Positions 56,211-64,000 of a DNA stretch of 64,000 nucleotides are shown here, piece after piece (position 1 is the stretch's first letter; every line of letters begins with the position of its first letter). The stretch comes from Scedosporium boydii (lineage: Eukaryota; Ascomycota; Sordariomycetes; Microascales; Microascaceae): assembly GCA_002221725.1 (NCBI GenBank), contig NJFT01000010.1, forward strand, positions 248,001 to 312,000. Direction: 5' to 3'. A program made the position numbers and the translations under genes. The notes beneath the pieces were generated by a model, which did no database searches, was not told where the DNA came from, and saw nothing but the letters and a program-made list of their open reading frames with translations.

Positions 56211-58199
56211 ATGTGTTCGTGCCCCTCCAGGACGGACGAACCGGGCGACGGCGATGGCTACAACCAAAGCCCGCCACACCTGTCGGGAGACCTGACCACG
56301 AACCAAGATCTTAATGGCATTGCGAACTCGCGCGAGCAGCGCGAACGCGGGCCCCGAGCTATTGGCTCGATGTCCGAAGTGCTCGGGGACGACATCGCCA
56401 ACCCCTTCGGTCCTCCCAAAAGCGGCGATAGCAACACCGCTGCCATTGGCCACCCTGGCGAGAAGAGTCTGGGTCTCCAGGGCACTGTGGCGGCTGCCCG
56501 CAATAACTCCTCCGGTTCTGCTCCTCCAGACAACGGCAGCACTCACGCCGCCCCGCCAACCTATGTGAATCGCATCCTGCGTTCGCTTATCAGTTACGCG
56601 AAGTTTGTCGGGCCCGGCTTCATGATCGCTGTGGCATATAGTTCGTGGACCCCTGTCCCCCATATCTCCAGGACGTGGCGGAGTGAAAGTCGCCTTGCTA
56701 ACCATCCACAGTTGACCCTGGAAACTATGCCACAGATATCGCGACTGGAGCATCGTACCGTTTCAAGCTTCTCTTCATCGTTCTTTTGAGCAACCTGTTT
56801 GCCATCTTACTCCAGAGCTTGGCCATCAAGCTCGGGACTGTTACGGGTCTTGACTTGTCCTCCGCTTGCCGTGTTTTCCTCCCACGATAGCTTAGCTATG
56901 TAATTTATGCGCTAGCTAAAATTGCTATCATCGCAACTAACATAGCTAAGGTAAGCTGGCTTGTCAAGTAACTCGGAATATAGAGCTCACTAGCGTTCAG
57001 GTCATCGGCACTGCCATTGCTCTCAATCTTCTCATACCGCGACTTCCACTCATAGCAGGATGCGCTCTGTCCGTCCTCGACGTCATGGTCATTCTATTCT
57101 TCTATAACTCATCCGGTTCCATGAGAGGCATCAGACTCTTCGAGGTCTTCGTCTCTCTTCTAGTCCTGGGTGTTGTGATATGCTTTTGCATCCAACTTTG
57201 ATTGAAAATACTACCGTTGGTGAGGTTTTTCGCGGCTACTTCCCTTCGGGTGCGATGGTCGAGCAACAAGGGTAAGTCGGAGCACTCCCGATGACCGTAA
57301 CTTCTCTTGAGGCTTACTACCAGTCTAGTCTTTACCAGTCATGCGGTATCCTGGGGGCTACTGTCATGCCGCACAGCTTGTTCCTCGGTTCAGGCATTGT
57401 CCAATCCCGACTGAAGGACTACGACACGAAAAGAGAACTTCTTCCAGAGGAGCCTATCTCCTCTGCAGATTCGTCGTCGGCCGAACGGACCAATAAGGTC
57501 TACTATATCCTATCTCAGGCAGCGATCAAGTACTGCATGAAGTACTCCATCCTCGAGCTAGCCCTGTCGCTCTTTACCTTCGCTCTCTTTGTGAACTCCG
57601 CCATTTTGATTGTGGCAGAAGCATCACTTTTACGGAAACCCAGAAGCCTTGAACGCGGATATTTTCGCTATCCATGATTTGCTCTCGAGCAGCATTTCGC
57701 CGGTAGCCGGGACCGTTTTCGCGCTTGCGATCCTCTTATCTGGCATCTCTGCGGGAATTGTCTGTACCGTTGCCGGTCAGATGGTCTGCGAGGGGGCACT
57801 GAACTGGAAGATGAAACCCTGGCTTCGTCGACTCGTCACTCGACTTATTAGTATTACGCCGTCTATCATCATCGCCGCTGCAGTTGGAAAACCCGGGTTG
57901 AACGCCGCTCTGGCGGGTTCACAGGTCGCTCTCAGCAGCGTTCTGCCCTTCATCACAGCACCCTTGATCTACTTCATGTGCCTCAATCGCTATATGACTG
58001 TTAAACCCGGCGGGGCTCGATTCCATATCGAGGCAGACGAGGAGGGATTATTCACGCGACGCCGCCCAATAACGGACCGCGAGGGCAGCATCAAGATGGC
58101 CAACTCTTGGTGGGTCGCCATATCGCCGTGATTGCGTGGCTCATCATCGCCGTCATGAATGTAGCAAACTTGGTTTTGCTTGGTCTGGGAGAGGGTTAA
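56211..58199 (+). pseudogene. NRAMP-family metal ion transporter, multiply disrupted
   Basis: Membrane H+/Mn2+-type transporter family (yeast Smf). ATG 56211 opens a long polar N-terminus, then KFVGPGFMIAVAY joins over a 71-nt intron (56641-56711) to the metal-binding DPGN motif. The second metal motif MPHS is intact (ATVMPHSLFLGSG). Breaks: TAG at 56888-56890 where Trp is expected; a frameshift near 57195-57202; another near 57615-57632 (before YGNPEALNADIF); and a third near 58117-58124, after which the normal end (WLIIAVMNVANLVLLGLGEG) is readable to 58199. Around the TAG the conserved TDIAE block reads TNIAK, with several G-to-A changes in TpG context. The gene is dead but recent, since most of the protein is still readable. 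Confidence 0.9.
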
Positions 58200-59221
58200 A
58201 CGGTCGGCCTCTGGCCTTCGGACTGCCGAAGCCACTCTTGATCGACTCTTTAACATTCAGCAGAGTTAGAGGACGGCCATTACTGGCCGCGCTGTCGAAC
58301 CGCAGACAGATATTTCTCACTCTCCTTAAACGAAACTTTGAATAATAACTTTGATCTACCAAGGGCTATGAAAGAGATATAGCGTGGAAGGAACCCCCTC
58401 AAAAAACCAAACAATCAACCAGATATATTGTTTTTCCAGCTTATCATGCATACTCCTTTACCTAAATTCATTGAATATGTGCCCGATAAATGGGCACTAA
58501 GAGAGACAACGGAATGCCCTTGGGAGGGTTTGTCTATAGCCAATTACAGTCCTTATCTGATAAATACAAAACATGCCTTGCTATCATGCGACTACAAGCT
58601 GGTCAGGCCGGACGTTGTGTTAGCTTGTGCCTGGGACCCCAAAAGGGGCCACTCACACTAACCAAAATAATCCATAACCTGTTCGAGTCTACATTTGGAT
58701 TCCCAGTTGGACTTCCTTCTACATTAGATCAGCATATCTATATAAGCAGATTACTATACTTATTAGCATACTTAATTAATAAATTCTTTTTTAAAATAGA
58801 TTTTTATTATTCTTCTTCTATTTTTCATTTTCCTTCTTTTTTTATATCTATTATATTTTATACAATCATGAGTAGAATCTAATGTACAATCCCTCTTTGA
58901 AATTCTAATATAGGTAGAATCTAATATAGAATCCACAAGGAGAGAATCCCATGTAGAAGGAATCCCAACTGGAATCCAGACTTGGAATCTATATATGACT
59001 TATTATAACGGGTAATGGGTACCTGAATAAAACCCGTGGGTGGATTGTATTGACTGGCAGTGGGTTCTGACCCTCCGCTACCGGCTCGATCATTCTCCGG
59101 GACGGCCCATGGGTTTTATCTACTGTCCTGCTACTTATTTTCTATACCCATGGGCCTGATGGGTCAAATAACCCGTGGATTACCCATGGGCAGCTATTCC
59201 AGAGACTACGGCGATCAAGAT

Positions 59222-59265
<44 letters not shown>

Positions 59266-60147
59266 ACCCAAATCTATACCGGGGATGACTTGACTATCAT
59301 TACGGTGTCTGTGAGTTAGAGGGCCAGCCATGACACGAGCTGTCCCGAACCGATGGAGGAGGATATTACCTAAGTTAACACTCAATACAATACATACATT
59401 CGAATCATAGATGGGATTAACAATCTGGCCAAGAATAGGGCAAGTCGGGACCCCACAAGCCAAGGCTAAGAGGGAGCTTATACGACAGGCGTAGTCATGT
59501 TGGTTGTAGGATAAAGGATTTCTACTTGACATAAGAGGAGCCCGAGTAGAGGAGGATGGAATGGAGAGGCTTACGAACGCCAAGACTCTCGCCAAGACTC
59601 TCGCTAAGAGATGATCGCAGAGCCTGGACTGGGTCGATATCTCTTTTCATTCGAAAGAGCACCCGTGCAACACAGCAGGAGAGGGCACCGGACTTTCGTC
59701 ACATCTCGTAGCGAAGTGCAACCCCATATGGAACAACGCAACGTAGCGTGACTTGATTGGATTTCTGTTGTGGCTAGAGAATTACAAATTTTAGTGATGT
59801 CGGTTTGCTTGGCCGATCATAAATATAGGAATTCGTTAATATTTCTAACATCAACATCGACACCCATCCCGAAACAACCTCATTCTTGACGTATTTTTAG
59901 CGAGACATTTTAGCAAATTATTCCCCTCCACGGTCCAATTGCTCCCTGCATCAGTACTTCTCACACCAATCGGAGAAGGCTGAACCCATTCGACATCGTT
60001 CTAACTTCAAAGCCATTGTTCGTAAGATACTTTACTTTTACGCGTTTACACAATTCCCTAGGGTCGGGGTCGAGAGTTTAGGGCCGAGAGTTTGACGCTA
60101 ATCCAAACTCAGGCGACATTGCGACAAGCTATTGTTCCTCTACTGCC
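58200..60147. other. Repeat-rich intergenic region
   Basis: Holds AT-rich DNA (58740-58870), many GAATC/GAATCC motifs (58880-58990), several ACCC[G/A]TGGG-type motifs (59030-59190) and a 42-nt poly(A). A minus-strand open frame at 59221-59595 ends in poly-Phe from that run and is not accepted as a gene. Probably old transposon or retroposon debris. Confidence 0.6.
59223..59264 (+). repeat. Poly(A) run, 42 nt
   Basis: Uninterrupted A run on the plus strand, directly after a stretch rich in short repeats. Compatible with the tail of a LINE/SINE-type retroposon or a simple homopolymer. Confidence 0.85.
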
Positions 60148-60513
60148 ATGTCTTCGACTGGAGGCCGGAAATGTCCCGACTGCGAGGGCTGGGGAACAAA
60201 GCCCCTCTGCGGAACCTGCTCCGGGTCGGGTGGGACATCCTATGTCGCTGGAAATTGCAGTAGATGCCGCGGGACGGGTCGGTGTTCAACGATTTGCCGG
60301 TATTGCGACCCGGAGAACGTTCCCGAGTATAAGTGTCAAATGTGCAATGACACCACTGTATGCCCACTATGTAAAGGCTCGGGCATCTGTCCGATATCCA
60401 ACTGCAGCGGGGGCAAGGAAATATAGCAAGAAACTTGTACTGGATGTAGAGGAAGTGGAGGACCAATCTGCAATCGTTGCGGTGGATGTGGCCTCTTGTA
60501 CAGTTCAAGGTAG
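60148..60513 (+). pseudogene. DnaJ-type cysteine-rich zinc-finger protein with internal TAG
   Basis: ATG 60148 starts MSSTGGRKCPDCEGWG and runs 92 codons with repeated C-x-x-C-x-G-x-G modules (CPDCEGWG, CGTCSGSG, CSRCRGTG, CPLCKGSG), the zinc-binding pattern of the DnaJ central domain. After TAG at 60424-60426 the same frame continues for 28 more codons with two further modules (CTGCRGSG, CNRCGGCG) before the next TAG at 60511. No J domain is present. The coherent downstream frame means either a recent nonsense mutation (TGG or CAG to TAG), stop readthrough, or a shorter 92-residue functional product. No intron can remove the codon. Confidence 0.7.
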
Positions 60514-61170
60514 TAGGGATATCGATGCATTAGCATGCGCTATACCTAGACAAGGAGGCTGGCCTTCCGCCAAGCTCAAAGCCTTCTTGCTCCGATCCAC
60601 GACCATCTATGGCTTCCTTTTTGCTGGCCTCGTTACTCGCTGTCCAACAAGAGTAAGATTCGGGTAAAAAATTAGCAACACAATACACCAATTTCTAACA
60701 GATAACCACAATCAATGGCCGAGTGTATCCAAATTCTGCTTGTAGATATAGAGTAAAGCTATGCTAACAGCAAATACCTTTCTGGTAGAAAATCCGAGGT
60801 TTTGAGGGCCCTCTGTTACTTGGCCTCTCTAGAGTAAGTTTGATATTATTTAATCCTTTCGCACAGAAAAGCTCCACGGGTCTAGAGTGGGAATTGCTGT
60901 CTGCTATTCAGGAGTCACGGTAGACCACGACTGGTGTGCTATTTACCTCGGTTTCGGTAATGGTCCACTTCGCAGTTTAAACTGCGTGATTGGCTGTGTG
61001 AACGGCTCTCTCCACGGCAAGTGAGTGCGATGCGCCTGTAGGGAGGGGGGTAAGACTGCCAGCGATCGTTCTTGTCACTTGGAAATATCGAGTGGGAATA
61101 ATAAGCCGTGGAAAGTATATTCAACTCATGTGAAGAGTAATCCTGCCACGATCTCTCCATCGTATTATTG
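60514..61170. other. Intergenic
   Basis: Nothing supported between the zinc-finger gene and the 3' end of the flavin reductase. Confidence 0.5.
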
Positions 61171-62340
61171 CTACCGCAAGATTGCGCTAGCGAGGCCAGC
61201 AGGCCAAACATGTGTATATGGCTCAGTCTGACCGGTTTCCTTCTCTTGCTGCTCCCAAAACTTGTAATCCACATAGCCGTCAAGCCTCCCAACCTCGTAG
61301 AACAAATCCCGATGGTATCTAGAAACCGGGAGCAGACGCTGTATCCGCGGCGGTAGATCTGGGTTGCTGACAAAAGTCCTCCCAAAGGCGACAAGTGCCT
61401 GCCGCCCTTTCCGCTGCTCATCTTCTACCCTCTGTCTTGACGTAAAGGCATCGTAACCCCCGGCAAAAATTACGGGTGATGTTGTCCCCCAGATGTCCGC
61501 CAGGAAGTCTACTGTCTCCGACGAGGCGGCCACAACATCCATTGGGCCCTGCACGCGGCTCTCAATGACGTGCAAATAGCTCAGCTTCAACTCCTTTAGT
61601 CTCTTCACGAGGTCTTCGAATTGCGGTCTCGGGTCGGCCATCCGCATGCCATGGTGCCGACTCCAGGGACTGACTCTATAGCCAACCCTATCAGGCCCGA
61701 TTGCATTGGCGACTGCAGAGGCCACCTCAACCGGGAATCGTGATCTATTCTCAATGCTTCCTCCCCATCTATCACTCCTGTTGTTGCACACGTCCTGAGT
61801 GAACTGGTCGAGAAGATAGCCGTTGGCTCCGTGAAGTTCAACACCATCGAAGCCCGCTTCGATCGCCGCCCGCGCAGCCGCCGCCCACTCCTCGACACAC
61901 GCTCGAATTTCGTCTTCCGACATGGGTCGCGGGGTTGGCGCGCCTGGCGCCGAAGAGATGTTGCCGCTGGAGAGCACCTCAGCACCGCCTTCAACAGAGG
62001 CAGCATGTGCAGCGCGCCCGCACATCCAAAGCTGCGCATAGATGAAACTCCCTTTGGCATGGACGGCTGATGTGATTGGTTTCCACGCGTCAACCTGTTG
62101 CTTCGTCCAGAGGCCTGGGGTGTTCGGTGGTGCGGCGGCACGGGGCGAGACGGCCGTGGCTTCGGATATCAACAGACTGCCAGGTGTAGAGGCTCGTTGC
62201 GAATAGTACTCGATCATGATGGTGGATGGGACAAAGCCGACCTCTGCTCGGCGGCGCGTCATTGGGGCCATGACAACTCGGTGAGAGGTAGTGACATGGC
62301 CGACTTTGACGGGCGAGAAGAGCGGCGAGTCTGACGACAT
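61171..62340 (-). CDS. Old Yellow Enzyme (FMN-dependent ene-reductase/NADH:flavin oxidoreductase)
   Basis: An intronless gene of 389 residues with the TIM-barrel FMN enzyme fold. It reduces activated C=C bonds using NAD(P)H. Family blocks: MAPMTRRRAEVGFVPS (start of the barrel), SEATAVSPRA, GSFIYAQLWMCGR, FDGVELHGANGYLLDQF (substrate/FMN region), NRSDRWGGSIENRSRF and FGRTFVSNPDLPPRI (phosphate binding). The open frame extends to 62451, but the ATG at 62340 aligns with the family start and follows a poly-pyrimidine leader, so it is chosen. Fungal members are often found in secondary-metabolite clusters. It diverges from the FAD monooxygenase gene at 63318. Confidence 0.95.
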   Translation of the reverse strand: MSSDSPLFSPVKVGHVTTSHRVVMAPMTRRRAEVGFVPSTIMIEYYSQRASTPGSLLISEATAVSPRAAAPPNTPGLWTKQQVDAWKPITSAVHAKGSFIYAQLWMCGRAAHAASVEGGAEVLSSGNISSAPGAPTPRPMSEDEIRACVEEWAAAARAAIEAGFDGVELHGANGYLLDQFTQDVCNNRSDRWGGSIENRSRFPVEVASAVANAIGPDRVGYRVSPWSRHHGMRMADPRPQFEDLVKRLKELKLSYLHVIESRVQGPMDVVAASSETVDFLADIWGTTSPVIFAGGYDAFTSRQRVEDEQRKGRQALVAFGRTFVSNPDLPPRIQRLLPVSRYHRDLFYEVGRLDGYVDYKFWEQQEKETGQTEPYTHVWPAGLASAILR

Positions 62341-63317
62341 GGCGATAGTTATTGAGGTCAACCTTTTTTCTTCTTTTGGTTTCAGGTAACTTGTGAGGAA
62401 ATTTTCATTGAACTCGGCGTGCCAGAGAAATGGGCAAATGGGGTGGTCCACTGGACACTAATAAATCCTGCAAACTTGTAGAAAACCAGAACAGGAAAGG
62501 TTAATTAATGCATCAGCAGCGGTCTCTCTCTCTCACCCCCACCCCCCGGCCTTTCCCTTTCCCTGCCCGGCGGCCCCAGAGTCGGGCAACTTCATACGCT
62601 TCGGGGATCTAGTCAAAGCGAAAACGGTCAATGTCAAGCCGTGGCGAGCGTAAGGGTTTGATCATTCCCAACCACCTCGATTGGCCACACCAACTCCTTT
62701 ATTACTGGGGATGTGTTTGATTTTTGCGACGACCTCGGAATCAGAGAGCACCACTTGCATCGGCTCCTCCTATGTTGGTCACAGGTTTCCGCTCTTGTGA
62801 GTTATCAATTGCAATGATACGAGCAGGCGATGGCGACTGGATGATCTAAATGGTATTTACAACAACCATTTTTTCCGACTCTGTTTTCATTGATCAATGC
62901 AGCAGCCTAGGTCTTGGTAGAGCAGGTTATCTTGAACTTCATCCCCCTGTGGGCTACTAGAGCTAGTGTACCTCAGTAGTTATAATATATATTATCCTCG
63001 AGCCAGGCGGCTTAGGTGTTCCCAACCCGGTATCAACCCGGTATTCAGCTCAACACTTGATGGACTTGGCCGAAGGAAATAAACAACGCAAGGCCCCCTC
63101 TCACCAACCCCGGGACCTCGGCGATTCCATTCCATTTTAGGTCAAGTGTCAACTCCCTTAAACCGACCCCTCCAGTTCGGCTCATGCAGGCGGCTACTGT
63201 CTACGGAGTCCAAGGACCAAACAACTAATACATATTGCCGTTTGACCATGCGAAAATGCGAAATATTATGGCCTAATTTATTCGCTTCTCTTTAAGCAAA
63301 AGCAGTGATCTTTCGTG
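62341..63317. promoter_or_regulatory. Divergent promoter region of the reductase/monooxygenase pair
   Basis: 977 bp between two divergent enzyme genes. Contains a CT microsatellite and C-rich run near 62523-62550 (minus-strand leader). No regulator-binding site is claimed. Confidence 0.4.
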
Positions 63318-64000
63318 ATGGTTGACCAAGGCTCTAGACTCGATATTGTTGTCGTAGGCGCAGGCCTAGGTGGTCTCCTCGCCGCCATCGGTCTCGCCCT
63401 CGATGATCATAGGGTCACAATTCTCGAGCAGGCCACTAGCTTTGGTGAAGTTGGTGCAGGCATGCGCATCCCACCCAATTGCTTCAAGATCCTTCGCCGA
63501 TGGGGTGTTGACATCACGTATCTCAAAAAGACGTACTCGAACGGCAATCGATTTCTCCGATACGATGATGGGAGTACATTGGCCGACATGCCCCATGGTG
63601 TCCCTGAACTGGACTTTGGGGGTAGCTATTTGATGGTTCACCGAGCGGACTACCACTCCGTGTTGCTAGACAGAGCGCAAGCTCTCGGAGTTGTGATCCG
63701 GGGCGGACACCGAGTGGAGGAGTACGACTGGGACGCACCGGCCGCAATTGTGCAGGGAGGGCTGAGGGTCCCAGCCGACCTTGTTGTGATCGCTGATGGT
63801 ATGCCCCTCGCTATGCCTGCCTCTTACTGCACGGCTAGTTGGCACGACTGGGACTAGTTTTTATCGACTGATGACTCCGTAGGTGTTCAAAGCAGCGCAA
63901 GGGCAGCTTTTCAAGGCCACGAATTGCCACCCACCGATACAGGGGATATTGTGTACCGCATTCTTATCCCGGGCCAAGACCTCCTCGCCGACCCTGATAT
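63318..64000 (+). CDS. FAD-dependent monooxygenase (salicylate hydroxylase-like), 3' end beyond window
   Basis: ATG 63318 starts MVDQGSRLDIVVVGAGLGG, with the dinucleotide-binding GxGxxG motif at residues about 14-19. It continues with the FAD-ribose Glu (TILEQA), GAGMRIPPNCFKIL (the second motif of class A flavoprotein hydroxylases) and VHRADYHSVLLDRA (Arg contacting FAD). Exon 1 ends at 63798; an 84-nt intron (63799-63882) is followed by GVQSSARAAF, completing the ADGVxS block. The gene runs off the right edge. The family hydroxylates aromatic or polyketide rings with NAD(P)H and O2. With the divergent Old Yellow Enzyme it could be the edge of a metabolic cluster. Confidence 0.92.

Noticed and set aside
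58690..58705. GTTCGAGTC resembling a Pol III B box upstream of the poly(A) run
   Set aside because: No acceptable A box at the right distance, so a SINE cannot be claimed.
59221..59595. Minus-strand open frame of 124 codons with a faint NLGN...RF tetratricopeptide-like motif
   Set aside because: Its end is poly-Phe from the poly(A) run, the motif is a single short match, and no consistent repeats follow.

Overview
This window is nuclear DNA of a filamentous ascomycete (Pezizomycotina). The evidence is: genes carrying many short GT-AG introns (about 50-130 nt); fungus-specific families (GH76 Dcw1/Dfg5-type cell wall enzyme, HET domain, Helo-like/NACHT/ankyrin STAND protein, CorA-like membrane proteins, DUF7025-type AAA ATPase); a Tc1 element; and clustered TGG-to-TAG changes of the kind left by repeat-induced point mutation (RIP). 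I cannot fix the class from sequence alone. No tRNA, rRNA, CRISPR or bacterial-type operon is visible.

Layout. 0-11.4 kb is ordinary gene space: a secreted carboxylesterase cut by the left edge, a DUF7025/AAA ATPase head-to-head with an 892-residue membrane protein, a GNAT acetyltransferase and a GH76 mannanase-like protein with a transmembrane tail. 12.0-14.05 kb is a dead Tc1 (DD34E) element with terminal inverted repeats, at least five Trp-to-TAG changes and a nested 506-bp insertion. 15.2-26 kb holds a secreted orphan protein, a broken pseudokinase, bleomycin hydrolase, a 192-bp MITE with the same termini as the Tc1 element, a conserved fungal gene with one nonsense codon, and a copy of the 2-oxoglutarate dehydrogenase E2 gene missing one base.

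27.4-55.5 kb is the most distinctive part. It contains a six-exon NLR-like STAND protein (Helo-like N-terminus, NACHT, ankyrins, ZZ-like zinc finger), a second GNAT enzyme, a nucleoside deaminase, an active-looking protein kinase with a possible N-myristoylation motif, a CorA-like two-helix membrane protein, a HET-domain protein, a protein kinase fused to a von Willebrand A domain (DPG in place of DFG), a 141-residue orphan and a second CorA-like protein. NACHT/ankyrin, HET and kinase genes are the families used in fungal allorecognition, so this reads as an immunity/incompatibility-type island. That function is inferred from families and proximity, not shown.

55.8-58.2 kb has another degenerate MITE beside an NRAMP metal-transporter pseudogene with a local RIP-like patch and three frameshifts. 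58.2-60.1 kb is repeat-rich (GAATC-like repeats, ACCC[G/A]TGGG motifs, a 42-nt poly(A) run). 60.1-64 kb has a DnaJ-type zinc-finger gene with an internal TAG, an Old Yellow Enzyme reductase, and a divergent FAD monooxygenase running off the right edge. The last pair looks like the border of a metabolic gene cluster.

The spliced models were built by hand from GT/AG sites and reading-frame continuity. Exon coordinates are given where worked out, and all complete models keep frame (total length divisible by 3).
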